Positions 25,183 to 35,406 of a stretch of DNA of 64,000 bases are shown here, one piece after another; positions within the stretch are counted from its first letter, which is position 1; each line of letters begins with the position of its first letter. Origin of the DNA: Psychrobacter piscatorii (GTDB lineage: Bacteria; Pseudomonadota; Gammaproteobacteria; Pseudomonadales; Moraxellaceae); contig NZ_CAJHAR010000013.1 in NCBI RefSeq assembly GCF_904846415.1, positions 1 to 64,000 of the forward strand, written 5' to 3'. A model generated the notes under the pieces. The model saw nothing but the letters and a program-made list of their open reading frames with translations, did not search any database and had not been told where the DNA came from. The translations under genes and the position numbers were made by a program.

Positions 25183-26028
25183 CTATCGACCCAGATAGGA
25201 CTCAATCACCGCTTCATTGGCTTGTACTTCCGCCAAGGTACCTTCGGCCAATATCGCCCCTTGGGCCAGTACGGTGACTTTTTCACTAATCGCATCGATA
25301 AAGGTCATGTCATGCTCGACCACCACTAAGGTATGGTTCTTTTTTAGGCGCAGGCACAGCTCGGCAGTATGTTCAGTTTCGGCGTCGGTCATACCGGCTA
25401 CTGGCTCATCAAGCAAGATCAGTTTGGGACTCTGCATCAGTAACATACCAATCTCTAGCCATTGTTTTTGACCATGAGAGAGCAGCCCAGCTGGCTTGTT
25501 GATTTTGTCAGTCAGGCGAATCTGCTGTAGGGTGGCATCGAGGGTGTCGCGAGTATCGGCATCGAGTTTATTGAACAAGCTTTTGACCACGCGCTTGTCT
25601 TTTGGCGCGGCAAGTAGCAAATTGTCTATCACCGTAAAATTCTCAAAGACAGTGGGTTTTTGAAATTTACGACCGATACCTGCTTCAGCGATTTCTTCGG
25701 TAGATAGGCTGGCAAGATTATGCGTCTGACCAAAAAACACGCTGCCTTCGGTAGGTCGAGTTTTACCAGTGATGACATCCATCAGGGTGGTTTTACCCGC
25801 GCCATTAGGGCCGATAATACAGCGCAGCTCACCTTCCTCAATATAGAGCGACAGATTGTTAAGTGCGCGAAACGAATCAAACCAAACGCTCACATCTTCT
25901 AGATATAGCGCAATACCATGGCTAAAATCGACGCCTGCTGGCTTTGGATGGCTGCGGCCAGAGCCACCATGAGTACGCCCATACTCATTGGTTGGCTGCT
26001 CGGACGTTGTTGATTTATCAGTTAGCAT
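25183..26028 (-). CDS. urtD: Urea ABC transporter ATP-binding protein UrtD
   Basis: This is the partner ATPase of UrtE, of LivG type. The 281-residue protein has a ~35-residue polar N-terminal extension, then Walker A GPNGAGKTT, the signature LLSHGQKQWLEIGMLL (variant LSHGQ, typical of UrtD) and Walker B LILLDEPVAGM. Its ATG overlaps the stop of urtC (TAATG), so the two are translationally coupled. Confidence 0.94.
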   Translation of the reverse strand: MLTDKSTTSEQPTNEYGRTHGGSGRSHPKPAGVDFSHGIALYLEDVSVWFDSFRALNNLSLYIEEGELRCIIGPNGAGKTTLMDVITGKTRPTEGSVFFGQTHNLASLSTEEIAEAGIGRKFQKPTVFENFTVIDNLLLAAPKDKRVVKSLFNKLDADTRDTLDATLQQIRLTDKINKPAGLLSHGQKQWLEIGMLLMQSPKLILLDEPVAGMTDAETEHTAELCLRLKKNHTLVVVEHDMTFIDAISEKVTVLAQGAILAEGTLAEVQANEAVIESYLGR

Positions 26029-27098
26029 TACTCTTTCTCCTTTTTAAAGCGGTCGAACAAGCCCATAATGCCATTGGGTAAAAACAACGTGACCACAACG
26101 AATAGCCCGCCCAATATCAATAGCCAAAACTCAGGGTAGGCAACCGTAAAGTAGGTTTTTACCGCGTTCACCACACCCGTTCCCAAAATCGCGCCAATTA
26201 AGCTGCCTCGACCACCAGTCGCGACCCAGACTGCCATCTCAATTGAGTTAACAGGATTCATCTCACTCGGGTTAATAATGCCAACTTGCGGTACGTATAG
26301 CGCACCTGCGATACCAGCAATGACGGCGGACAACACCCAAGCAGAGAGCTTGTACCATAGCGTGCGATAGCCTAAATACTGCAAGCGGTTCTCGCTATCG
26401 CGAATCGCGCCCAGTACGCGTCCATAAGGCTGGTTTATTAAATAACGCAGTCCCATGTAAGATACGAGGAGCGCCAAGGCAGTGACAAAACACAGCACCG
26501 CACGGGTTGAGGCAGCAGTAATGTCATAGCCGAGAAGGGTGGTAAAACCGGTAAAGCCATTGTTACCGCCGAAGCCTGTTTCGTTACGGAAGAATAGCAG
26601 GGCGGCGGCATAGACCATGGCCTGAGTGATGATAGAAAAATAAACACCTTTGATTTTTGAGCGGAAAGCAAAAAAACCAAAGATAAAGGCAATCACACCT
26701 GGCACTAAAACCACTAATGCCATTGCCCACCAAAAATGCTGCGTGCCGGCCCAGTACCATGGCATCTCAGTCCAGCTCAAGAAACGCATAAAGTCAGGCA
26801 GGCCATCGCCAGCAGTCTCACGCGTTAAGTACATGCCAAACGCATAACCACCCAGCGCAAAATATAAGCCATGCCCTAAACTCAAAATACCAGCGTAGCC
26901 CCAGACTAGATCTAGTGCCAATGCCACCATTGCCAGTGCCATGATTTTGCCAATCAGGGTAATCCAGTAGGCGGATAGGTGAAAGGGTGACGTCTCTGGC
27001 ATTAGATGCAACCAAGGGAGTATCAATAGCACCGCAAAGCACAAACCGATTAAAATGGCGCTACGCCGTGTGTCAGACAGTAATTTGGTCAGTATCAT
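26028..27098 (-). CDS. urtC: Urea ABC transporter permease UrtC
   Basis: This is one of the two inner-membrane channel subunits, of the LivM type, with about ten helices. The start at 27098 (MILTKLL) is chosen because a clear AAGGAG lies 7 bases upstream; the frame is open 13 codons further, into urtB. Motifs such as LDLVWGYAGILSLGHG and GGRGSLIGAILGTGVV are typical of the family. The C-terminus overlaps urtD. Confidence 0.93.
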   Translation of the reverse strand: MILTKLLSDTRRSAILIGLCFAVLLILPWLHLMPETSPFHLSAYWITLIGKIMALAMVALALDLVWGYAGILSLGHGLYFALGGYAFGMYLTRETAGDGLPDFMRFLSWTEMPWYWAGTQHFWWAMALVVLVPGVIAFIFGFFAFRSKIKGVYFSIITQAMVYAAALLFFRNETGFGGNNGFTGFTTLLGYDITAASTRAVLCFVTALALLVSYMGLRYLINQPYGRVLGAIRDSENRLQYLGYRTLWYKLSAWVLSAVIAGIAGALYVPQVGIINPSEMNPVNSIEMAVWVATGGRGSLIGAILGTGVVNAVKTYFTVAYPEFWLLILGGLFVVVTLFLPNGIMGLFDRFKKEKE

Positions 27099-27108
27099 AA
27101 GAGTCTCC

Positions 27109-28923
27109 TTATTCGACAAAGCGGCCTTTGAGGGCAAATAAACCTTGTGGCCGCTTCTGAATAAACAGAATCACAAGAACCAACAACACAATCTTGGCCA
27201 ATACTGCACCAATGCCAATCTCAAGCACCGTACCACTAACGCCAAGTCCCAAGGCGGCCAATACCGCGCCCCATACTTGTCCAACCCCGCCAACGACGAC
27301 GACCAAAAACGTATCAATAATATACGTCTGACCCAGATCAGGGCCGACGTTGCCCACTTGCGCCAGCGCGCAACCAGCCATACCAGCCAGTCCAGAGCCC
27401 AAACCAAATGCCATCATATCGATGCGCGCAGAAGGGATACCGACGGCACGTGCCATTTGACGGTTTTGAGTGACCGCGCGTATAAATAATCCAAAGCGAG
27501 TCTTATTGAGCAAGTACACCAGTAGCGCCACGACAATGACGGTAAACACGATGATGGCGATGCGGTTGTAAGGGAGTACAAGGCTGGATGACACTTGATA
27601 CGCGCCACTGAGCCACGCCACATTACTGACTTCAACGTTTTGCGCGCCAAAAATCATCCGTACCAACTGCATCAGAATGAGACTCACGCCAAAGGTTGCC
27701 AATAGCGTCTCCAGCTCACGACCATATAGCGGACGAATGACAATGCGCTCAATAATCATACCGATGATGGCACTGACCAAAAATGCCGCTGGAATAGCAG
27801 CAAGCAAATACCAGCCCGCCATATTCGGCAGATAAGTTTGAAATGCGTTTTGCACCATATAAGTGGTATACGCGCCAATCATAATCAGCTCACCATGCGC
27901 CATATTAATCACGCCAAGCAAACCAAAAGTAATCGCAAGGCCAAGCGCCGCCAGCAGTAAAATACTGGCCGTACTCATCCCAGTGAAAATATGACCTGTC
28001 CATGTGCTTATCTGGATACGGCGTGCCACGCTGTCTCTGGCATCAGTGAGAGCCGCTTCAAGCGTCGGATCTAAGTTGTCAGATGCAAGGGCAGACTCAA
28101 TATCAACCAATACCTGCGGGCTGTCGCTATCAGCGAGTAGATTGACCGCTGCAATCTGAGTGGGCAAATCGCCATTTTTGAAATCAATACGCGCCTGTAG
28201 TGCCGATAGTGCTTTTTGAACGTTGGCATTGTCTTCGTTTGCGGCGGCTGTTGTGATAATGGCTGGATCGACTTGGTCAATATTATCAGCCAAAATATCC
28301 ACAGCTTGCAGGCGCTGTGCTGGCTTGTCAGACTCCAGTTTTACCTTGGCTTGTCCAAAAATAAGCGCGGATCGTAAGGCATTGGTCAGGGTGATTTGTG
28401 ATAGATCACTTGGCCAATCGGTCGTTTCTTTTTTGTCAGGATACGTAAATAGCTGATCCTCTGCGTTGAGTAAATAAGTCTGTCCGCCGTTGCCTTGATA
28501 CAGCTCATCATTGGCAATCAACTCAACAAAACTGTCCAAACTCTCAATTGACCCTGGCCAATCACTTAACATGGCTTGGCGCTTACTAAAATCGCCCGCC
28601 ACAAACTGTTGAATGGTATCGCCTGATGCGGCAGTTGAGGCTTGTGTAGGCGTGGTCAATGATTGCTCATTATTGGTGCGTAGCGTGTCATTGCCATCGG
28701 TCATCGACTCTGAGGTGACAATGGCGATATTTGCCGATTGGGAGTCGTTATCAGCATGGGCAGTGGCGGTTATGAATAATGCAATCAATGCAAGTAACCG
28801 TAGCGGCGCATAGATGGAAAAACGAGCCGTGTGCCGCATGACTTCACTAACTGATGCTTTTGGACTATTACCCTGTTCGGATGATATTTGCCCTGCAAAC
28901 GGGCGTAAAGTATGGCGCTGCAT
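27109..28923 (-). CDS. urtB: Urea ABC transporter permease UrtB
   Basis: This is a LivH-type permease with the long N-terminal domain peculiar to UrtB. A signal peptide (around residues 38-57, ending AHA) is followed by ~240 residues of soluble, periplasm-facing sequence. About eight membrane helices follow from residue ~305 (GLAITFGLLGVINMAHGELIMIGAY). The 604-residue length is longer than the usual ~530, mainly through a polar Thr/Ser-rich stretch after the signal. GGGAG-type ribosome binding (gggagccgcac before ATG) supports the start. It ends 10 bp before urtC. Confidence 0.92.
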   Translation of the reverse strand: MQRHTLRPFAGQISSEQGNSPKASVSEVMRHTARFSIYAPLRLLALIALFITATAHADNDSQSANIAIVTSESMTDGNDTLRTNNEQSLTTPTQASTAASGDTIQQFVAGDFSKRQAMLSDWPGSIESLDSFVELIANDELYQGNGGQTYLLNAEDQLFTYPDKKETTDWPSDLSQITLTNALRSALIFGQAKVKLESDKPAQRLQAVDILADNIDQVDPAIITTAAANEDNANVQKALSALQARIDFKNGDLPTQIAAVNLLADSDSPQVLVDIESALASDNLDPTLEAALTDARDSVARRIQISTWTGHIFTGMSTASILLLAALGLAITFGLLGVINMAHGELIMIGAYTTYMVQNAFQTYLPNMAGWYLLAAIPAAFLVSAIIGMIIERIVIRPLYGRELETLLATFGVSLILMQLVRMIFGAQNVEVSNVAWLSGAYQVSSSLVLPYNRIAIIVFTVIVVALLVYLLNKTRFGLFIRAVTQNRQMARAVGIPSARIDMMAFGLGSGLAGMAGCALAQVGNVGPDLGQTYIIDTFLVVVVGGVGQVWGAVLAALGLGVSGTVLEIGIGAVLAKIVLLVLVILFIQKRPQGLFALKGRFVE

Positions 28924-29137
28924 GTGCGGCTCCCTGTTTTTACAGACAACAAACCCTTAGCCTCTGCTGCTTAGCGGACTAAGCAGCAGAAGTGATAATA
29001 AGGTTTTGAGGTGTTTGAAAGTTTTGAAAATAAATGTTGAAAATCAATGGGGAGAGTAGGCATTGGCTTATTTATTTCGTTTATCCATCTACCGACTATC
29101 CATGCATTTTTCAATACAACTTTATTTAGGAGACTGT

Positions 29138-30496
29138 TTATTTAGGAATATATTCGCTCCATGGCTGCGCTTGGATGACTTCTGGAGTTTTGTAGATAAT
29201 GTCGAACTGACCATCCGTACGAATTTGTCCAATCATTACAGGCTTCCATAAATGATGATTTTCGTCATCCATCTTTAGGGTGTAGCCAGAAGGCGCATCA
29301 AAGGTTTGTCCCGCCATACTAATACGCACTTTATCGACGTTGGTGGTGCCTGCTTTTTCAACGGCTTGTTTCCACATATTGATACCCACATAGGTGGCCT
29401 CCATGGGATCATTGGTCACAACTTTGTCAGCATTTGGCAGTTTTTTGTCCAGCGCGTATTGCTTATAGCGTTTGGTAAAATCGCTATTGGTTGGGTTTTT
29501 GATCGACATAAAGTAGTTCCATGCCGCCAAGTGTCCTTGTAGCAAGTTGGTATCGATACCGCGCAGCTCTTCTTCACCGACTGAGAACGCCATGACGGGA
29601 ATATCTGAGGCTTTGATACCTTGGTTGGCAAGTTCACGATAGAACGGCACGTTTGAGTCGCCATTGATGGTAGAGATCACCGCAGTCTTTTTGCCCGTTG
29701 AGAATTTCTTAATATTAGAGACGATGGTTTGATAGTTGCTAAAACCAAATGGCGTGTACTCTTCCATGATGTCTTCATCAGCCACGCCTTTTGATTTCAA
29801 AAATGCCTTTAGAATCTGGTTGGTGGTTCGTGGATAGACGTAATCGGTACCCAGTAGTACAAAGCGCTCTGCACCGCCGCCTTCTTCACTCATCAAATAC
29901 TCAACCGCTGGAATGGCTTGCTGATTTGGCGCTGCGCCAGTATAAAAGATATTTTCTGATTGTTCTTGGCCTTCGTACTGCACTGGATAAAACATCAAGC
30001 CGTTCAACTCTTCAACCACTGGCAATACTGACTTACGCGATACCGAGGTCCAACCACCAAAAATCACATCGACTTTATCTTGAGTGAGCAGCTGACGCGC
30101 TTTCTCAGCAAACAACGGCCAATCAGAGGCAGGGTCGACGACTACTGGCTCTAATTGCTTACCGAGCACGCCGCCATTGGCGTTGATTTCGTCAATGGTC
30201 ATGAGTGCAGTGTCTTTTAGCGAAGTTTCAGAAATGGCCATGGTGCCAGATAGCGAGTGCAAGATGCCTACTTTGATCGTATCGCCATCAGCGGCAGGAG
30301 TGGTCGTTGTCTCTGTCGTGGTTTCAGTCGTTGTCTCTGTCGATGCCGCAGTTTCGGCAGGCTTTTGACAGCCAGCGAGGCTCAGACTACCAACGACGGC
30401 AATTGCTAGTAACGAAAAGCGTGATTTGATTTTGCCGTGTAGGTGAGCGTCAACAACCTGAGGGTTGGCTAAAGTTGGTAATGAAAACATGGACAT
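29138..30496 (-). CDS. urtA: Urea ABC transporter substrate-binding lipoprotein UrtA
   Basis: This is the periplasmic urea receptor. A lipobox LAGC with Cys43 follows a hydrophobic stretch, so the protein should be anchored as a lipoprotein. The ~25 residues before the hydrophobic core are unusually long. A Thr-rich linker (TETTTETTTE) leads to the binding domain (IKVGILHSLSGTMAISETSLKD), typical of the amide/urea-binding family. The 452-residue length fits. A strong AGGAG lies 6 bp before the ATG. It is first in urtABCDE. No urease genes are in the window, so hydrolysis of the imported urea must be encoded elsewhere. Confidence 0.94.
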   Translation of the reverse strand: MSMFSLPTLANPQVVDAHLHGKIKSRFSLLAIAVVGSLSLAGCQKPAETAASTETTTETTTETTTTPAADGDTIKVGILHSLSGTMAISETSLKDTALMTIDEINANGGVLGKQLEPVVVDPASDWPLFAEKARQLLTQDKVDVIFGGWTSVSRKSVLPVVEELNGLMFYPVQYEGQEQSENIFYTGAAPNQQAIPAVEYLMSEEGGGAERFVLLGTDYVYPRTTNQILKAFLKSKGVADEDIMEEYTPFGFSNYQTIVSNIKKFSTGKKTAVISTINGDSNVPFYRELANQGIKASDIPVMAFSVGEEELRGIDTNLLQGHLAAWNYFMSIKNPTNSDFTKRYKQYALDKKLPNADKVVTNDPMEATYVGINMWKQAVEKAGTTNVDKVRISMAGQTFDAPSGYTLKMDDENHHLWKPVMIGQIRTDGQFDIIYKTPEVIQAQPWSEYIPK

Positions 30497-30548
30497 CTCC
30501 TAAATAGACACAAAAGGTAAAGTACTGCTCCTGAACAGTTATTAAGCG

Positions 30549-30565
30549 TTCAAGTTCCGTGCCAA
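30549..30565 (-). promoter_or_regulatory. Sigma-54-like promoter of the urt operon
   Basis: On the minus strand the sequence TTGGCACGGAACTTGAA fits TGGCAC-N5-TTGCA at all but one of the core positions, with the needed GG at -24. It would start transcription about 40 bp before urtA. Half-sites with GCACC and GGTGC at about 30656-30693 could bind an NtrC-type activator. Nitrogen control of urea uptake by sigma-54 and NtrC is well known in proteobacteria; here it is inferred from sequence. Confidence 0.5.
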
Positions 30566-30878
30566 GTCAAAAATGCCAATAATCGCGTAATAATTGAGCA
30601 ATAAACAAATATTGTCTATTATTTTCGTTAATTTAGTGCACGATTGTTAATAAACCGCACCATAACGGGGAAGGAGATAAAAAATTGGTGCAATGTAAAA
30701 ACAAAGTCACGACATAGCGAAGATCTGATATAAGTACACAGGTTGCTAAAAGCACTTATTGCTAAAAATCTGCAAAACGGCTACGGTAATGCCTATAGAA
30801 TAGACATTATTTCACATACGTATCTCATAAATGGATTACGCTGACGCCATGATCGATTTCACTTCTAAGGAAAGATAT

Positions 30879-32534
30879 ATGAACGCATACCGAACACAGT
30901 GGTCTGGCCTAACGGCTCATGCTCGCACCTCATCACGGCGCTCGCAACGATCGCGCCTTATGGTTTTGCCACTTGTGCTTGGTGGCAGTACGGTATTAGG
31001 GTTACCCGTCGCCCAAGCGGCAACGAGTAGTATCGAGCAAGTGACGGTTTATCAAGGCTTGGCAAGCGTCACACGAGCACTGCCCATTACTGGTAGCGGT
31101 GAGCAAACTGTGATATTTTCTTGCCTGTCACCTTATATGGATAAAGACAGTCTCAGCGTACAGGCGGTGGGTAATGTCAATATTGGTGAAATCAGTATTG
31201 AAGAGTTAACAGGAGAGCAAGCAATCCAATGCCAATATCAGGGTGACGCCAAGGTACAAACACAGCAAAATACCTTGGCTAGCATTAATGCGGAATTAGA
31301 AGCGGCGCGCTTAGCAAAAGCCTACTTGCAAAATTTGGCCACAGTTACGCAACTCAACACCGAAGGGACTATCGCCAACAACACACGCGATATAGAGACT
31401 CAAGCGGTAAGCCTTAACCAAAAGATTTTGGACATTCAGCAGCGCCAAGCACGCGCCCAAGACGCACTGAATCAGCTCATGGCAGGCAGTGCCACATCAA
31501 CCTCCAATAATGTAACACAGGTGAGTGTACGTACTGCTAGTCGCTCGCCAAGTAGCATTAAATTGCATTATCAGGTACAAGGCGCAGGCTGGGAGCCCAC
31601 CTATCAGGCGCGTCTCAACACCAATAGCGAGCAGCTAAATATCACTGCCTCTGCGATTATTGCCCAGCAAACGGGCGAGAACTGGACAAACGTCCCTGTG
31701 ACTCTTAGTACTGCTAACCCTAACCAAAGTGCGACAGGGAGACTGCCTCATGTGCCGCGCCTATCACTTTATGAAGAAAACCAAAATGTTGTGTATGCAA
31801 TACCTATGTCGGATAACACGCCTGTCGTAGTATCTGCCAGAGAGGGTTATAGCGATGATTCTAGAGCACCAAATATGGCACCACTGCCGAACTTTACGGT
31901 CAGTAGCCAAAACAAAAACGGTATCATTGAGTATCGCTTGCCGCAGCGAGTGACGATACCCAGCGGTGGCAGGCGAGTGCGCACTGTCATTGGTGAGCAA
32001 TCTGGCAGCAGTAAGCTGTGGGTTCGCAGTACCCCAAGCGTCGAGACGGCGGCCTATTGGTACGCATCAGCGCCGTTCTTGACGCCAGATTGGGTAGATG
32101 GCTCATTACAGCTATACCGTGATGACAATTATGTTGGACAATCGCGCTATAACTATCAGATGTTAAAAGAGCAGGGGATTGGTTTTGGTCGTGATCCAAG
32201 CATGATGGTCAAAGCGCTGATCAATGAAGACAAGCAAGGTGAAAAGGGCGTGCTCAACCGTACACAAACCTTAACAACGACTAAGGCCTATCAATTTACC
32301 AATCAGCATAACCGCACTGTGCGCTTGCAAGTATTGGGTAGCGAGCCTATTAGCCGTGATGACAGTCTCAAAGTCGCAGTCACCCACACGCCGCCTGTCA
32401 CGGAGCGTAATTGGAATGACAATCAAGGCATGGTAGCGTGGGAGTTTAACGTGCCAAGTAAGCAGTCACAGGTGATACGTACAACATCCCAAATCAGTTA
32501 CCCTGCCAATAAGATATTGAGTGGTGATCGATAA
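30879..32534 (+). CDS. DUF4139/DUF4140-domain secreted protein
   Basis: The chosen ATG at 30879 has an AAGGA ribosome binding site; the frame is open 16 codons further. A signal peptide with a long n-region ends near AQA. A DUF4140-type beta domain (SIEQVTVYQGLASVTRALPI onward) follows, then a coiled-coil segment (residues ~100-180, rich in Gln and Ala) and a C-terminal DUF4139 domain (SPSSIKLHYQVQGAGWEPTY to the end). Proteins of this make-up are often called mucoidy inhibitor A-like, but their biochemical role is unknown. It is transcribed away from urtA. Confidence 0.8.
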   Translation: MNAYRTQWSGLTAHARTSSRRSQRSRLMVLPLVLGGSTVLGLPVAQAATSSIEQVTVYQGLASVTRALPITGSGEQTVIFSCLSPYMDKDSLSVQAVGNVNIGEISIEELTGEQAIQCQYQGDAKVQTQQNTLASINAELEAARLAKAYLQNLATVTQLNTEGTIANNTRDIETQAVSLNQKILDIQQRQARAQDALNQLMAGSATSTSNNVTQVSVRTASRSPSSIKLHYQVQGAGWEPTYQARLNTNSEQLNITASAIIAQQTGENWTNVPVTLSTANPNQSATGRLPHVPRLSLYEENQNVVYAIPMSDNTPVVVSAREGYSDDSRAPNMAPLPNFTVSSQNKNGIIEYRLPQRVTIPSGGRRVRTVIGEQSGSSKLWVRSTPSVETAAYWYASAPFLTPDWVDGSLQLYRDDNYVGQSRYNYQMLKEQGIGFGRDPSMMVKALINEDKQGEKGVLNRTQTLTTTKAYQFTNQHNRTVRLQVLGSEPISRDDSLKVAVTHTPPVTERNWNDNQGMVAWEFNVPSKQSQVIRTTSQISYPANKILSGDR

Positions 32535-32624
32535 ATGAGGCCTGCTCAGCAAGTCAGTTTTAAGTGATGATTTTTGTTCTTACCAAAAATCTCGCGCCCA
32601 ACAAACGATTATAAAAGGAATACT

Positions 32625-33458
32625 ATGTGTATTGTCGCCATTGCTTGGCAGTTGTTTGACGAGCTGCCATTAGTGCTATTGTCTAATCGCGATGAGTTTT
32701 TGCAGCGTCCGACAGAGCCGCTGCATCAATGGTCTGATCAGGATATCTATGCAGGGCGTGATAAGCAAAGTGGCGGTACGTGGTTGGGTATTCATCAGCA
32801 AGCGTCACAAACGCAAAGTTCGGAATATTATGAACAAAATGGACGTTGGGCGGCCGTATTGAATTTTCGCGATGGTGTGCAGGCAAGTTTAGACGAACGT
32901 TCGCGCGGTGAGTTGGTCACGCGTTTTTTGACCAGTACGCTCAGTCCGATGGCATTTGCACGGCAGATTGAATTACAAGCTTATGCGGGCTTTAATCTGA
33001 TTGTCGGTGATGCTATCCAAGCAGTCATTGTCAATAACCGCGGTCATGTCCCCACGCCGCTACATGCAGGACTGCATGTGCTTTCTAACGGTCAGCCAGA
33101 GGACAGTTGGTTTAAGACTGAGCGGTTGCGTGGTCGTTTGCGCCAAGAGGTATTGCCCTTGATTGCTGAGAACAGCGCGGCTAGCTACTGGCAAGCAGCT
33201 GCATTCAATGTGTTGTCAGATAATACCAAGGCACCAGCCGATCAGTTGCCAGATACAGGGATGAGTACTGAGCTTGAGCAGACCCTATCCTCTGTCTATA
33301 TTGAGCCTGTGAGCTTTGGCAACGCTGACATCAGCAAGCCTACTTATGGCACACGAACCCAGAGTATTTTAACCTTGAGGCAAGAGAAGGGAAAAGGTGC
33401 AGAGCTCACCGCTTACATTGTCAGTCGAGAGTATCCGCATTCAATTGATAGTGAGTAA
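32625..33458 (+). CDS. NRDE-domain protein (TANGO2 family)
   Basis: The start at 32625 gives the family's usual MCIVAIAWQ beginning, where Cys2 is the presumed N-terminal nucleophile once Met is removed; AAAGGA precedes it. The signature NRDEF follows in VLLSNRDEFLQRPTEPL, then GRDKQSGGTWLG and NFRDG. The protein is 277 residues long. Related proteins are linked to heme or lipid handling in eukaryotes; the bacterial role is not settled. It is 90 bp after the DUF4139 gene and may be cotranscribed. Confidence 0.85.
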   Translation: MCIVAIAWQLFDELPLVLLSNRDEFLQRPTEPLHQWSDQDIYAGRDKQSGGTWLGIHQQASQTQSSEYYEQNGRWAAVLNFRDGVQASLDERSRGELVTRFLTSTLSPMAFARQIELQAYAGFNLIVGDAIQAVIVNNRGHVPTPLHAGLHVLSNGQPEDSWFKTERLRGRLRQEVLPLIAENSAASYWQAAAFNVLSDNTKAPADQLPDTGMSTELEQTLSSVYIEPVSFGNADISKPTYGTRTQSILTLRQEKGKGAELTAYIVSREYPHSIDSE

Positions 33459-33638
33459 AAGTCATCACTCATTTTCAGCTGTATCTATACTTCATTTCAC
33501 GTGAATTTATCAGTAGTTTTTAAAGCCATAAAGTAATTGTGGGTTTTGCTTTAAACTGTCACCTTTATGGCCTACACTCATTGAGTAGGGTATCAAACTC
33601 TATTATGTCCAAATAAGGGTTAAAACAAGGAGTGTGGC

Positions 33639-34733
33639 ATGAGTATGATGAAATCACTAATATTTGTTGAGCCAGGTAAGATCGAAATCACTGATAAGAA
33701 GATACCCGATGTTGGGCCAAATGATGCTTTGCTAAAAATCACCACAACGACCATTTGCGGTACTGATATTCATATCCTTAAGGGTGAATATCCTGTTGCT
33801 AAAGGGCTGACTATTGGTCATGAGCCAGTGGGCATTATCGAAAAACTAGGTAGTGCAGTGATGGGTTATGAAGAAGGTCAACGAGTCATCGCTGGTGCGA
33901 TTTGTCCAAGTTTTACTTCTTATGCCAGTCAAGATGGTTTCCCTTCACAAGATGGTGGTTATATTGGGCCAGATGGTACCTGTGCTTGTCATGGCTATAA
34001 AGCGACTGGTGGTTGGCGCTTTGGTAATATCATCGATGGCACGCAAGCCGAATACGTGTTGGTACCTGATGCGCAGGCTAACCTAGCACCTGTACCTGAT
34101 GGTCTGACCGATGAGCAAGTTTTGATGTGCCCAGACATTATGTCAACAGGCTTTAAAGGTGCTGAAAATGCCAATATAAAAATCGGTGATATCGTTGCGA
34201 TATTTGCGCAAGGACCAATTGGCTTGTGCGCGACCGCTGGCGCAAAGCTTAGAGGTGCATCAACGATCATCGCTATCGATGGCAATAACGAGCGCTTAGC
34301 TATGGCCAAAAAGCTGGGAGCAGATATCACTCTCAATTTTAACGAAGTCGATGTCATTGATGAGATTATGAAAATCACTGGTGGTCGCGGTGTTGATAGT
34401 AGTATTGAGGCGCTAGGCTTACAATCTACATTTGAGCAATGTCTCAAAGTATTGAAACCAGGTGGCACACTCTCAAGCCTTGGCGTATATTCCGAAGATT
34501 TAAAAATCCCGATGGCATATTTTGCGGCTGGTCTTGGTGATCACACGATCCGTACCGCCTTATGTCCAGGTGGTAAAGAGCGTATGCGTCGTCTATTGAA
34601 TGTGGTTGAGTCAGGGCGTGTCGATTTATCAGCAATGGTCACGCATACCTACGCACTAGACGATATTGTAGAAGCTTATGACTTATTTATGCATCAACGT
34701 GATGGCGTATTAAAAATTGCTATCAAACCCTAG
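33639..34733 (+). CDS. Zinc-dependent alcohol dehydrogenase
   Basis: This 364-residue medium-chain dehydrogenase has the catalytic zinc ligands in TTICGTDIH (Cys) and GHEPVGIIEKLG (His/Glu). The nucleotide-binding fold includes IFAQGPIGLCATAGAKLRGA. The insert around DGTCACHGYKATGGWRFG, in place of the usual four-Cys structural zinc loop, resembles bacterial isopropanol/secondary-alcohol dehydrogenases. Alcohol and cofactor cannot be fixed from sequence. AGGAG precedes the ATG. A hairpin terminator follows at 34766. Confidence 0.88.
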   Translation: MSMMKSLIFVEPGKIEITDKKIPDVGPNDALLKITTTTICGTDIHILKGEYPVAKGLTIGHEPVGIIEKLGSAVMGYEEGQRVIAGAICPSFTSYASQDGFPSQDGGYIGPDGTCACHGYKATGGWRFGNIIDGTQAEYVLVPDAQANLAPVPDGLTDEQVLMCPDIMSTGFKGAENANIKIGDIVAIFAQGPIGLCATAGAKLRGASTIIAIDGNNERLAMAKKLGADITLNFNEVDVIDEIMKITGGRGVDSSIEALGLQSTFEQCLKVLKPGGTLSSLGVYSEDLKIPMAYFAAGLGDHTIRTALCPGGKERMRRLLNVVESGRVDLSAMVTHTYALDDIVEAYDLFMHQRDGVLKIAIKP

Positions 34734-34765
34734 AATACGCTTTAGCCTTACTCATATTTAATAAA

Positions 34766-34795
34766 AAAAGCCTGTATCACTGGATACAGGCTTTT
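34766..34795. terminator. Bidirectional terminator between the alcohol dehydrogenase and rppH genes
   Basis: The perfect 13-bp stem aaaagcctgtatc / gatacaggctttt has a 4-base loop, with T-runs on both strands. It lies between two convergent genes. Confidence 0.9.
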
Positions 34796-34833
34796 CATCA
34801 TTTATATAAAAAGGTAAAAGGACATTTCAGAAA

Positions 34834-35355
34834 TTAAGACTGGATCAAATGATTGTTTTGCTCAGGAATGATCAGTTCTTGCTTTAAGGGAAGTTCTCGT
34901 ACCAATTCTTGTAAGGCGCGACGATAAACGCCTCGTTTAAAGTGAATCACTTGTCCGAGTGGATACCAGTAGCTGACCCATTGCCAATGGTCAAATTCAG
35001 GTTTCCCTTCATCAAAGCGGATATGTTGGGTATTTGGCTCATCTAAGCGTAGCAAAAACCATTTTTGTTTTTGCCCAATACATAAGGGGTGCTGGCCATG
35101 ACGTACATAGCGTTTTGGCAGACGATAGCGCAGCCAGTCTTGGGTGACTGCTAATAAGTCCACATGACGCGGATGTAAACCGACCTCTTCCCAGAGCTCG
35201 CGATACATTGCATCCATCGGCGTCTCCCCGCGGTCGATACCACCTTGCGGAAACTGCCAAGCGTTGTGACCAATACGTTTTGCCCACAGAACCTGCCCTT
35301 GTGTATTTGCCAAGATGATGCCGACATTGGCGCGAAAGCCGTCTGCATCTATCAT
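34834..35355 (-). CDS. rppH: RNA 5'-pyrophosphohydrolase RppH
   Basis: RppH removes pyrophosphate from 5'-triphosphate mRNA and starts 5'-end-dependent decay. The start [15 protein letters not shown] (35355) matches the family; the frame is open 17 codons further without homologous sequence. The Nudix box [22 protein letters not shown] follows WQFPQ as in E. coli RppH, and the later KRYVR segment is also conserved. It has 173 residues, close to the usual 160-175. Confidence 0.93.
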   Translation of the reverse strand: MIDADGFRANVGIILANTQGQVLWAKRIGHNAWQFPQGGIDRGETPMDAMYRELWEEVGLHPRHVDLLAVTQDWLRYRLPKRYVRHGQHPLCIGQKQKWFLLRLDEPNTQHIRFDEGKPEFDHWQWVSYWYPLGQVIHFKRGVYRRALQELVRELPLKQELIIPEQNNHLIQS

Positions 35356-35406
35356 GACTAAACCTTTTAATTTGTTTAAAAATAGCTCGTTTTGAATTAA
35401 AACCAT

